From a virus, in the IMG/VR virus record IMGVR_UViG_3300036985_005327, positions 24,650-88,649 of that record: a stretch of 64,000 bases of DNA; one strand, given 5' to 3'. The notes under the pieces were generated by a model. It worked only from the letters and a program-made list of their open reading frames with translations, made no database searches and was not told the DNA's origin. Below, piece by piece: positions 1-8,100 of this stretch; positions within the stretch are counted from its first letter, which is position 1; each line of letters opens with the position of its first letter. A program made the position numbers and the translations under genes.

Positions 1-137
1 AGGACGGGAGCCGCGTTGTTTGTTTTCTTCTTCTTGGACTTTTTGTCCTCGGCCTCAGGTTCTGGCTCTGGTTGGTCCATACCTGCGAGGATCTTTTCCT
101 GTTCCAGATCGTCGGGGGTCGTCTCATTGTGTGACAC
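1..137 (-). CDS. Partial hypothetical protein, acidic then lysine-rich
   Basis: The gene runs off the left edge of the window and about 45 N-terminal codons are visible. I start it at a GTG at 135-137 because GGAG lies eight bases upstream on the minus strand; an ATG at 78-80 in the same frame is the alternative. The visible part is acidic (repeated Pro-Glu) and then turns into a Lys-rich KKSKKKK stretch. It follows the 177-407 gene in the same operon. I see no recognisable family. Confidence 0.55.
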   Translation of the reverse strand, partial: MSHNETTPDDLEQEKILAGMDQPEPEPEAEDKKSKKKKTNNAAPV

Positions 138-176
138 GTTCTTTGCTCCTACATCGTCTTTTTTTGTCTGGGTACA

Positions 177-407
177 CTATTCTGATGCCGCAGCTAATTC
201 TGCGAGCACTTCGGACTTATCGATCTGAACCATTTGTAGTCTCTCGGGGGGAACACCTTCTAGGATGTCACCTAAGAGATGAAACAGCTCAGTGGAGCAG
301 AGGAGAAGACTCTTCTCGGAGTTGTACGCTGTCATATATAGCGCGCGAATAGCCTGAACTGTTTTTTCAGGGTCAACTCGTTTTCTCCGTGTCGAATACC
401 GGGTCAT
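177..407 (-). CDS. Hypothetical protein, 76 aa
   Basis: A small gene of unknown function with a basic N-terminus (RRKR) and a helical remainder. Its ATG overlaps the TGA of the upstream gene (ATGA), and GGAG sits eight bases before the start, so it is translationally coupled within the minus-strand operon. No motif is recognised. Confidence 0.7.
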   Translation of the reverse strand: MTRYSTRRKRVDPEKTVQAIRALYMTAYNSEKSLLLCSTELFHLLGDILEGVPPERLQMVQIDKSEVLAELAAASE

Positions 408-568
408 TCAAAAGGCTCCGTGCCGTGCACAGGACACTTCAAAATCCCGCCAGTAGTCGCGGGATTCACGACTACTCGTTGACACCAAGGACAACGACCT
501 TTGTCGTGTTCGTCCTCAGTTCCAACTTTTGTGTGATCCTTCTTCTCCACTACTCCATATTTTTCCAT
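404..568 (-). CDS. Small zinc-ribbon protein, 54 aa
   Basis: The start at 568 is chosen over a longer in-frame start because it follows the previous stop by one base and has AAGG six bases upstream. The protein carries CPWC followed by CPVH about 19 residues later, a plausible C2/CH zinc site. The rest is charged. It probably binds nucleic acid or protein, but nothing in the sequence fixes a function. Confidence 0.7.
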   Translation of the reverse strand: MEKYGVVEKKDHTKVGTEDEHDKGRCPWCQRVVVNPATTGGILKCPVHGTEPFE

Positions 569-569
569 G

Positions 570-986
570 TTACGCCTTCGGGGCAGCAGCTTTCGCGGCT
601 TCCATCTCAGCCTTGGTGCGGCGCTTCTTCTTGGGAGTCTCACCTTCGGGCTTCTCCCCTTCTACCTTCTCGTGCTTGATGCGGAACATGATGTCCTCGA
701 TCAGGTAGTTGACGCGTGACTTGCAGCCTTTGTTGCGCTTACCGTCCAGAGCGCAGAGGTTGTCGAGCGACTCCGTGACGAGTTCGCCGTCTTCGTTCTT
801 GCGCAGAATCATGACGTCTGGGAGATTGGGAACGTCGGCTGTATCGAGGATCATTTTCTTGAGTTCCTCGAGAGCGTTCTTGCGAGCCAGCTCGTCATCG
901 ACCAGGCGGCTAACTTCCTCGAGAGGAAGCTCACGCTCGCTCATACGACCACACCGCTCACACTTCGTTGGCACTTTGATATTCAC
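570..986 (-). CDS. Zinc-motif protein with Lys/Ala-rich tail, 138 aa
   Basis: The start is a GTG at 984-986. A perfect GGAGG formed by the last Trp-Arg codons of the upstream amidase gene lies four bases before it; a TTG start at 1016 would ignore this site. The N-terminus has CERCGRM, and two more cysteines (NLCALD, KGCKSR) could complete a metal site. The last 35 residues (PKKKRRTKAEMEAAKAAAPKA-like) resemble a DNA-binding tail. Unknown function. Confidence 0.7.
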   Translation of the reverse strand: MNIKVPTKCERCGRMSERELPLEEVSRLVDDELARKNALEELKKMILDTADVPNLPDVMILRKNEDGELVTESLDNLCALDGKRNKGCKSRVNYLIEDIMFRIKHEKVEGEKPEGETPKKKRRTKAEMEAAKAAAPKA

Positions 987-987
987 G

Positions 988-2193
988 TTACCTCCAGTTG
1001 ATGTTGTCGATGTCAAACTGCTTGATTGCAGTCAACAAGGCGGTTGTTGTTTTAGGACCAAGAATCCCGTCGACAACCAAGACTTCCTCGGGATGAAGGT
1101 CCATCTTCTTGTGATTCCACGATGCCTGAAACATGGATACTGCTTGCTTAAACGCTGCGTCATAAATCTTTGACGTGCTCGTAAAACCAAGTTTATCCAG
1201 GTGGGGTTTTGCTTCTACCACAGAAAGAACGTGTTTATGAGAATCGGGTTCTTCGTCGTCGTTAGTGGGAATGTTTACGCCGTATTCAGGACTCTCAGAA
1301 TTTTCTTCTGTGATTCCGTGGTGCGCTAAAATAGTCTCAGGCTTGGAAAGAGGTGAATTCTCGAAGTCTTGCACGAACGAAAGTTGCGCTACAGGGAACG
1401 TGCCTTCGGAGAACACGCCACCGTTACAGTCGGCGAAGGGCCACAGAGGACCCATGTCGGACTTACCTTCGCGCCAATCAGAGTGCTGTGACATCCGGAG
1501 AGCGGACATTCTCTCGCCTAACGCCATCTTCACAAGTCTCTTGATCTTGATGTTGTTCACAACTTGGTCGAGTGTGAACGGCTGCATGTACTCGGCTCCC
1601 TTGTAATGGGGCGTAAGCGCCACCGGAGGAAGCTCATCGATCAAGTTCTGCGGAACAGCATTAGCCCAGTAGTGCCATTCGTTTTTGGCGTCTCGGAACA
1701 TCTTGCCTGCGTTAACCATCTCGATGGCTATGGAGTCTTTGTTCTTTCGGGGTTCGTGCCACGCCCCGTTGTGAAGAGCGATGAGATACAGGGGATCTCC
1801 GTGATAGTCCTGAACAAAATGCGTTGATGCGCCGTTGTACTTGTTGTTGGCATTACGGCGTGAACTGAACCAATTCACTGTAGACCATGCGTTGATACCC
1901 GCTGTGAAATGGTCAACCCACCACAGGTCCTCAACCGGCCCAAGTGCTCCCATGTACATCTGCTGGGTCGGAAAGAACTTATCGAGTCCTTTCTCGAGGA
2001 TGCGCTGGTGCGAGTAGATGAACAGGTTATTGAGGGCTTTTTGGGCCTGTTTCTCTGAGAGGACTTTTCCATCTCCGATAGCAGCCCATTCGGCCAAAAA
2101 CATTTCCTTTGCCGCTTTTCCTGTGGCCTTAACCAGCGTCCAGAATTCTTTTTGAGGGAGCTGGTTGTAGTTGACTAGAAACTGGTAATTCAT
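988..2193 (-). CDS. N-acetylmuramoyl-L-alanine amidase with peptidoglycan-binding domain
   Basis: A lysin or virion peptidoglycan hydrolase that would cut between MurNAc and L-Ala. The middle matches Amidase_2 (AmpD-like): HFTAG with zinc ligand His95, an ASTHF strand, WHEPRKN (His146), SIAIEMVNAG, and HSDWREGKSDMGP, which supplies the second zinc His (237) and the catalytic Lys/Asp pair. The last ~70 residues hold VDGILGPKTTTAL, the signature of a PG_binding_1 domain. An N-terminal ~85-residue helical extension is unassigned. I use ATG 2193 (401 aa), which overlaps the upstream TGA and has GAGG six bases before it. There is no signal peptide, so export would need a holin or delivery with the virion. 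Confidence 0.9.
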   Translation of the reverse strand: MNYQFLVNYNQLPQKEFWTLVKATGKAAKEMFLAEWAAIGDGKVLSEKQAQKALNNLFIYSHQRILEKGLDKFFPTQQMYMGALGPVEDLWWVDHFTAGINAWSTVNWFSSRRNANNKYNGASTHFVQDYHGDPLYLIALHNGAWHEPRKNKDSIAIEMVNAGKMFRDAKNEWHYWANAVPQNLIDELPPVALTPHYKGAEYMQPFTLDQVVNNIKIKRLVKMALGERMSALRMSQHSDWREGKSDMGPLWPFADCNGGVFSEGTFPVAQLSFVQDFENSPLSKPETILAHHGITEENSESPEYGVNIPTNDDEEPDSHKHVLSVVEAKPHLDKLGFTSTSKIYDAAFKQAVSMFQASWNHKKMDLHPEEVLVVDGILGPKTTTALLTAIKQFDIDNINWR

Positions 2194-3062
2194 ACTTTGC
2201 CTCGGCATCTTTCGTAGTAACCGCAGAACTTGTGGGTGCAGGCCCACGATGTTGGGTCACACCGTGGAAAGTCACCTTTCTTTACCATGCTGGCCACTTG
2301 TTCTACGTCCTCAATCAGGAGTAACTTGTCTTGCAACGTTCTCACAGATCGTTCTTGTTCGTACCTGGGACCAGCTTTAAGATCAACTAAGAAATCAATT
2401 CTAACCTTATTAGTGTCTTCTGCAAGAGCATAAAAGGTTAACTGGTGGGTATATCGAATTTTTTGTTCCGGCCATTTCTTTGTGGTCGTTTTTAGGTCGG
2501 ATACCACTTCCACCATACGAGGGTTATCAGGGTCGTTTTCCAAAGACATCTCGGTATCTTTGACGCTGTCGATGAGGTCAATAACTCCTCGAACAGGGAC
2601 ACACCCAACTTTAATGGCGAAAGTCTTTTCGGCGTGAATAGGCCGAAGTCGGGGAAGGGCTTGATGGTGATACGCGGCGTAACTAGCAACCGCTTTGTCC
2701 TTGACAACTCCTGGAGCATACCCCTCCCAGTTTTCAATAAACAGTGATTCAGTCGCGAAACAGTCGGCGACAGCCTGCATTGCTTCTTTAACGTCGGGAG
2801 GAGACCCTGTTTCGATCATTCGTCGGTGGGATACCTCTGCGCCCTTGTGGATTGCTGTCCCCTTTACCATGGAGATACCGGGAGCCTCCACGACTTCTTG
2901 GATGTACCTGAACTCAAACTGGCGCGGACACCTCTGGTACATTCCCACCTGTGACGGGGACATCACGCCGCCACGGGGAAGGGCAGGGTCTAGGAATCCT
3001 TCTGGGTAAACGAACACTCGGTCAGACGAACGGACTTCTCTGACATCATCTTCTTCAGACAT
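2190..3062 (-). CDS. PD-(D/E)XK nuclease (RecB/Cas4-like), probable Fe-S
   Basis: The protein matches the PDDEXK_1 superfamily in order: SPSQVGMYQRCPRQFEFRY (Cys45), GTAIHKG (His72), VRGVIDLID (Asp162), SDLKT (Asp189, Lys191) and QLTFYALA (Gln207). Cysteines at 268, 275, 280 and 286 (WACTHKFCGYYERC) together with Cys45 resemble the 4Fe-4S-binding set of AddB/Cas4-like nucleases. In phages such proteins act as recombination exonucleases or in DNA processing. It lies between an SNF2 helicase and the lysin gene in one operon; GGAGG precedes the ATG by six bases. The role in recombination or genome processing is inferred. Confidence 0.87.
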   Translation of the reverse strand: MSEEDDVREVRSSDRVFVYPEGFLDPALPRGGVMSPSQVGMYQRCPRQFEFRYIQEVVEAPGISMVKGTAIHKGAEVSHRRMIETGSPPDVKEAMQAVADCFATESLFIENWEGYAPGVVKDKAVASYAAYHHQALPRLRPIHAEKTFAIKVGCVPVRGVIDLIDSVKDTEMSLENDPDNPRMVEVVSDLKTTTKKWPEQKIRYTHQLTFYALAEDTNKVRIDFLVDLKAGPRYEQERSVRTLQDKLLLIEDVEQVASMVKKGDFPRCDPTSWACTHKFCGYYERCRGKV

Positions 3063-3095
3063 GCCTAACCTCCAGGGGTTTACGGCGTATACCGC

Positions 3096-3542
3096 CTATT
3101 TTCCGAGGGAACGATTAGCGAATTCGACCGGGAACTCAGCAGAAGCTCCAGGATACATGAGCAGTTCGTTGGCGTTGGGATCATCCGGAGCGGGGGGTGG
3201 TTGGCCTTGTAACATCAATTCGTGACTCTTACGAATGATGTCGTCCAGCTCATCTTGGTCTTCGTCGGAGTCAACAACTTCGTTATGCGTAACCGGAATT
3301 GGTGGGACTACCACGTTACGGTTACTCTCGAACATGACCGGAACTCTTGTTTTTGGTGGTGATCCCGAAGCCACAGCTCCAATTTTGGACAAAGACTTGG
3401 CGTCCATACCTGTGATGGTAAACGTCCGGACGTCCCCAGTCATCTCGTCAAAATCAAACACGAGGTCAGCCAGACCGAGAGGGATACCCCATAGCGTAGC
3501 CAACATAGCCACGAACTCTTCTTTACTGAAAGTAATCTGCAT
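3096..3542 (-). CDS. Hypothetical protein, 148 aa
   Basis: The gene starts inside the 3' end of the helicase gene (20-base overlap). I choose ATG 3542 because GGAG lies ten bases upstream; a longer frame exists but has no ribosome site. The N-terminal ~45 residues look folded (helix, then a hydrophobic strand LADLVFDFDEMTG), and the middle and C-terminus are acidic and Pro-rich. The coupling suggests it acts with the helicase or nuclease. No family recognised. Confidence 0.7.
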   Translation of the reverse strand: MQITFSKEEFVAMLATLWGIPLGLADLVFDFDEMTGDVRTFTITGMDAKSLSKIGAVASGSPPKTRVPVMFESNRNVVVPPIPVTHNEVVDSDEDQDELDDIIRKSHELMLQGQPPPAPDDPNANELLMYPGASAEFPVEFANRSLGK

Positions 3543-5670
3543 CTTCGTTTTGCTCCTTAATCGAAGCATATTCCTCCTTGTTAAGATTTTCAATGTAATC
3601 TACCAGAGGAGTCTCACCTATTCCTGGTTGTATAACCTCTGGTTTGGTCATGTACTTTGCCATGCGAGCATCTAGCACACACCCCTCGCACCACGGCGCT
3701 ATTTCTTTTTTCAAGCACGCTTCGTACTCGTCACAGACTACGCACTCCACTCGTTTGGTGAGGACGGTTGCAATATCGTGTCGGTTGTCCAGGGCGATAA
3801 GCTGCTGCCGTTCTACTGAGTAACTCCCCACCAAACGGTACACCACTGTTTTTTGTGTTTGACCGATCCTGAAGTTACGCCCTCGTGATTGGTCCCATGC
3901 GTCTAGAGACCACGCACGACTGTAATAGATTGAGTATTTTGCTGCCGTAAGCGTAACCGCAATCCCGGTGTGGATTTGCCCGAGGTATATGCGACACAAA
4001 GGGTCAGTTTGGAATCTATCTTCATATTTCTTTATGTGCTGAGTATTTGTCCCATCGACACGAACATAGTCAAACTTTAACTTCTTGATAAGATTCTCTA
4101 CGTTATCTAATTCTTCTGTGTAGTTTCCCCAAATAATCACTTTATGCTCAGGGTCTTCGAGGAGGTCTTCCAGTAAGTCTTTGAGAGCCTCTAACTTTGG
4201 ATTCTCTTTGTACCTAACGACCTCGATGATCTTAGCTTCAGCGTTTGAACAGCGGTTTGTTCCGGGTTCGATGTTCTTGGAAACACACTCGAATAAATGT
4301 TCACATGTGTCGCAATAATTTCCCGTGGCGGCTTTGGGTACGTAGTAAAAACCGCTACACATTTGCATCAGCTTAGTTAACCGAATGGCCCCATGTTTAA
4401 AGTCTATACTCTTACCTAAGCCAAGGTGTATCTGGCAGTCTCGTACTGCTACGTTGTAGTCCATTAACTGATTCCCTGTAAGGCTATAACGGATGTCAAT
4501 GTCCTTTCTAGGGGGGAGAGACACACAGTCAGTTAACTTTCTCTCGCTAGAAACTGAATTAACTCTTTCGTTAATTATGTTCATGTTTTTATAACCACGA
4601 ACAATGTGCTTGTTATGTGGCGAGATGTCGCAGAACTTGGGCACAAAGTTATGCCACTCTTCTGGCATCAAAAACGGGGACAGTATCCTGAGCTGGGTAT
4701 AGAAGTCGCGAGGGTCGCCTACCGTAGGCGTACCTGACAGCAAGTACCGCCTGGACGCCCGAGTAGCCAAGGCGTTGATTGCTTTTGTTCGTTGACTGCG
4801 AATATTCTTTACGCGATGAGCTTCGTCCAGGATGAGGGTATCAAACGTTAATCCCGACAAAAAGGGAACTGTGCCGCCGTTGAGTTGGTCAACGAGCTTA
4901 ACGATCTCGTCAGCAGTGGCCTTTCCCGCGTAATATGAAGTCAAAAGAGCGATCTGGTCTTTTGTAGAATGGATCAAAGCCACAGCGTCAAGAACTCTCG
5001 TGTGGTTTTTAGTTGTACCCACTTGAGATTTTTTACGGAGACCTTGCGCTTCGGCACACAGGACGGGAATACTGTACATCCGAGCCGTATCATAAGACAT
5101 AATCACAACGTCGAAGTCTTTGGCTTCTACTAACTTGTTCATCTTCTGTTTGGGTGTCCCAATAATCGCTATAGACGTCAAGGTACCGGCCGAATGAAGA
5201 GCTATCTCACGATGCCACGTATTGATCGCTATGACAGGGCATATGACTATCGTTTTAGTTTTGAGATACGTCAGGGCGTCAACAGCTACTTTAGTTTTCC
5301 CTGTTCCCATTTCCCATCGTAAGTACCATCTGTAATTCGCTAAGAGTTCCGCTGTTCCTTCTTTTTGATGCTCGTAGCTAATGATGTTTCCCGGTGGTGG
5401 GTCCTGTGCATTATGTGCGAGCCAATCTTCTTTTGTTAGTGCCTGGGCATACGCTTCGTTCTTTGTCTCGGCACTTAAGACATTTTCATTGAGTGTGTCG
5501 ATGTCTCGTATTACATTATCTAGGAACGGACGGTACGCTGGACAGACCCAACTACGGAGTTTCTCGACGTACTGAGCCCCAAACACGTGACCCCAGGAGT
5601 CCATTTTGTTTCCAGGAATCAAAAACACAGGGGTTGTTCCAATTTTTACAAGTCTGACTTCGTTAGACAT
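3523..5670 (-). CDS. SNF2-family DNA helicase/translocase
   Basis: A superfamily 2 ATPase of 715 aa. It has motif I MGTGKT (121-126), motif Ia VICPVIAI, motif II DEAH (282-285), motif III LLSGTPT (~311-317), motif IV KVIIWGNY and motif VI QSRGRNFRIGQ (~595-605), the last being the SNF2 Q-x-x-G-R-x-x-R-x-G-Q form. Two cysteine clusters, YCDTC...C in the helicase core and CVVC...C...CEGC near the C-terminus, probably bind zinc. It heads the leftward operon, diverging from the portal gene across a 32-bp gap. Likely roles are replication, recombination or transcription remodelling; none is fixed by the sequence. Confidence 0.9.
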   Translation of the reverse strand: MSNEVRLVKIGTTPVFLIPGNKMDSWGHVFGAQYVEKLRSWVCPAYRPFLDNVIRDIDTLNENVLSAETKNEAYAQALTKEDWLAHNAQDPPPGNIISYEHQKEGTAELLANYRWYLRWEMGTGKTKVAVDALTYLKTKTIVICPVIAINTWHREIALHSAGTLTSIAIIGTPKQKMNKLVEAKDFDVVIMSYDTARMYSIPVLCAEAQGLRKKSQVGTTKNHTRVLDAVALIHSTKDQIALLTSYYAGKATADEIVKLVDQLNGGTVPFLSGLTFDTLILDEAHRVKNIRSQRTKAINALATRASRRYLLSGTPTVGDPRDFYTQLRILSPFLMPEEWHNFVPKFCDISPHNKHIVRGYKNMNIINERVNSVSSERKLTDCVSLPPRKDIDIRYSLTGNQLMDYNVAVRDCQIHLGLGKSIDFKHGAIRLTKLMQMCSGFYYVPKAATGNYCDTCEHLFECVSKNIEPGTNRCSNAEAKIIEVVRYKENPKLEALKDLLEDLLEDPEHKVIIWGNYTEELDNVENLIKKLKFDYVRVDGTNTQHIKKYEDRFQTDPLCRIYLGQIHTGIAVTLTAAKYSIYYSRAWSLDAWDQSRGRNFRIGQTQKTVVYRLVGSYSVERQQLIALDNRHDIATVLTKRVECVVCDEYEACLKKEIAPWCEGCVLDARMAKYMTKPEVIQPGIGETPLVDYIENLNKEEYASIKEQNEDADYFQ

Positions 5671-5702
5671 TTCCTATCCTTTCGTTACTAACTGGAGGAC
5701 AA

Positions 5703-7439
5703 ATGGCAACTGACACGATGCGCCTGTTCGACCCCTATCACGGGGGGATGGATGGTACTCATTCGAATCCGTACTACCAATATTCGCAGCTCTACACGCC
5801 CAAGCGGCTGAAAGAACTGTTCATCTGGTGCGAGTATCTCTTCTACCAAAGTCCACACATTTTTGCGGCTCTGCGTAAGTTCGGGGAATACCCCATCACG
5901 AAAATTACGTACGAGACCGTAAACGAACATCTGAAAACAAAGCATAAAGAACTTCTGGAAAAGACTCTGCGCGTTCGTGAGTTTTTGATTAAGTGCTCGC
6001 TCGACAAGTATGTTTACGGTAACGCATTCGTTTCTATGTATCAACCCTTTGTGCGTTACTTAAAGTGTCCGTCGTGTTCCTCGCTCTCGAACATAAAGAA
6101 CACCACGTACACATTTGATGTTTCTAATCTCAAGTTCACCTACACGTGTCCCTCGTGCAAGAAGAGAGCAGTGGTCGGTGAGGACAACATCGAAGATCGA
6201 AAACTTCTTTTGAGCAAGGGCATCAATTTCATTCGGTGGGACGCCAAGGACCTCGACATCGATCATAATCCTCTCACGGGAGAGTCTACGTACTATTACA
6301 AGATTCCTAATGCCATCGTGTCGCGGGTTAACTCCGGTCACAAGATGCTCATCGACACCATGCCGATTGGCTTCTTAAAGGCCATCAAGGAGCACAAGCC
6401 CTTCAAGTTTGCGCGTGACGCCATCTTCCACATGAAGGTCGGCGCTCCTGCCGGTATCAATCCGCAGTGGGGACTACCGCCAATCTTGGCTGCTCTCGAG
6501 AGGTTCCACTTCACGCAGATTCTTAGGAAGGCCAACGAGGCTATCGCCCTGGACTACCTCGTTCCTTTTCGTATTCTTCACGCCTCTCAGGCTTCTGGGG
6601 TTGCTGACCCGGTTCAGCAAATTAGTCTGGCCAAGTGGAAAGACGAACTCGACATCAACATCAGGTTACACCGTAAAGACCCTCTCCATATCATGTACTC
6701 GCCCATTCCAGTGGGTATGGTTCAGCTCGGAGGACAGGGCAGAGCACTCTTGACGCTGGGAGAGATCCAGGAAGCCGAGAAGAGCATCGTAGCAACCCTA
6801 GGAATTCCCATGGAGTTCTTATACGGCGGGCTCACGGGACGCGGGATGGAAGCTACGCTGCGCATGATCGAGAACCAGCTTTCGACACACATCGCGGACC
6901 TTATCGACCTAATGCAGTGGATGGATGATAAGTGTGCGGAGTTCCTTGGTTGGGAAAAAATAACTCTAGGGCTTACGCCATTTCGAATGGTCGATGACTT
7001 CGAGAAGCAACAGCTCATGTACAGTGTCTGGCAGTCCGGAAAGCAAACGGGTTCTCAGGTCATTTCGGACACTACGATGTGCGAGATTTTTGAGATCGAT
7101 CCTAAACGGGAAGAAGAGCGCATTAAGGACGAAACTCTGCGTGGCTCGCGTATCAGCCAACAGATTCAGGCTGAGATGCAGAAGATGCAGAATAATGTCG
7201 CGCAACAGTCGCAACAGGAAGCGAACTCTGGTCCTAGCAACTACAATCAGCAGCAAGTTATCGCGAATGCTGACGGCATCCTGTCTGAGATTATGAATAT
7301 GGAATACGGCGCGAAGAAGAGCCGCCTGCACCAGTTACAGATGGAAGATTTTGTGCTGTACTCTGTGGTCATTCAGCGAATGAAACTACAGAACACTCAG
7401 ATGCTGCAACAAGACCCCGCGCAAGGACAAATGGGATGA
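5703..7439 (+). CDS. Portal protein with inserted zinc ribbon
   Basis: Likely the dodecameric portal at the capsid vertex. Supporting features are the length (578 aa), an N-terminal wing region, the central segment with GMVQLGGQGRALL, TLGIPMEFLYGGLTGRGMEATLRMIENQL and a helical LMQWMDDKCAEFL, and a Gln-rich C-terminus (QQSQQEANSGPSN). This pattern is typical of phage portal proteins that select a preferred conformation near a G-rich loop. Residues ~120-160 carry two CPSC motifs about 30 residues apart, a zinc ribbon not usual in portals. GGAGG lies four bases before the ATG. The order (portal first, capsid 23 kb later) is loose compared with small phages. Confidence 0.8.
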   Translation: MATDTMRLFDPYHGGMDGTHSNPYYQYSQLYTPKRLKELFIWCEYLFYQSPHIFAALRKFGEYPITKITYETVNEHLKTKHKELLEKTLRVREFLIKCSLDKYVYGNAFVSMYQPFVRYLKCPSCSSLSNIKNTTYTFDVSNLKFTYTCPSCKKRAVVGEDNIEDRKLLLSKGINFIRWDAKDLDIDHNPLTGESTYYYKIPNAIVSRVNSGHKMLIDTMPIGFLKAIKEHKPFKFARDAIFHMKVGAPAGINPQWGLPPILAALERFHFTQILRKANEAIALDYLVPFRILHASQASGVADPVQQISLAKWKDELDINIRLHRKDPLHIMYSPIPVGMVQLGGQGRALLTLGEIQEAEKSIVATLGIPMEFLYGGLTGRGMEATLRMIENQLSTHIADLIDLMQWMDDKCAEFLGWEKITLGLTPFRMVDDFEKQQLMYSVWQSGKQTGSQVISDTTMCEIFEIDPKREEERIKDETLRGSRISQQIQAEMQKMQNNVAQQSQQEANSGPSNYNQQQVIANADGILSEIMNMEYGAKKSRLHQLQMEDFVLYSVVIQRMKLQNTQMLQQDPAQGQMG

Positions 7440-8011
7440 ACGAGTTCAGAGCACAGGTAGAGGACGCACAGAAGTTCGAGTTCACGAACGTCTTTGGCGG
7501 AAACAAAGGGGGGAACCTAGTCACCCCTAAGACTGAATCGAGTCAAATAGCTGACCAGATTAAGGTCATGTATTTCTCGAAGGTGTTTGTGTTGTGGCGT
7601 CCTTACGAAGCCTGTCCAAGGTGCAGCAACGAGTTGAACGCAGGGGAAACGCAGATTCCCATTGAAGGGGATTACACGTGTCCGCATAACGACAACACTG
7701 CGTATGAGGCGGTAGTGAATCTTTGTCTGAGTGGAAAAGCACTCATGCAGAAGCAGGAATTTTTTAACCGCAGGGAAAATGATGCTCGGTGTGTGCACAT
7801 CATGTGGATGATTGCCGACCCCAGGCACATAGCTGAGATTGAAAATAAAAAGAAGGCTAAGGAAAAAGACCAGGTGTACCCCCCAAATCCCAAGAAGGTT
7901 TTTGACGAGGAGTACGACAAAACGCAAAGTGCGGAGCCCCCCAGCGCCGCAGTGAACGTTACAGCCTCGACCTCAGTACTACCTGAACAAGAAGTCCCCA
8001 AAAAGTTGTGA
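7436..8011 (+). CDS. Hypothetical zinc-motif protein, 191 aa
   Basis: The ATG overlaps the portal stop codon (ATGA), so it is made together with the portal. The protein has CPRC followed about 21 residues later by CPHN, with a further Cys/His pair (RCVHIMW), a possible metal site. The C-terminal 55 residues are charged and Pro/Ala-rich, probably disordered. A portal-associated head or packaging role is suggested only by position. Confidence 0.7.
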   Translation: MNEFRAQVEDAQKFEFTNVFGGNKGGNLVTPKTESSQIADQIKVMYFSKVFVLWRPYEACPRCSNELNAGETQIPIEGDYTCPHNDNTAYEAVVNLCLSGKALMQKQEFFNRRENDARCVHIMWMIADPRHIAEIENKKKAKEKDQVYPPNPKKVFDEEYDKTQSAEPPSAAVNVTASTSVLPEQEVPKKL

Positions 8012-8100
8012 TTACCACTAGCTCTCCTTCTCGTGCAGCGGTTAATTACACTGCGTATCCTTATACCTGTAGAGAAAGTATTTTTTGAAAAGGAAACAAA

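Noticed and set aside
3543-3593. Longer starts for several genes (3593, 48005, 48627, 52632, 30314, 25282, 19257)
   Set aside because: The upstream extensions lack ribosome sites and read through neighbouring genes, while an internal ATG in each case has a good site or a stop-start overlap.
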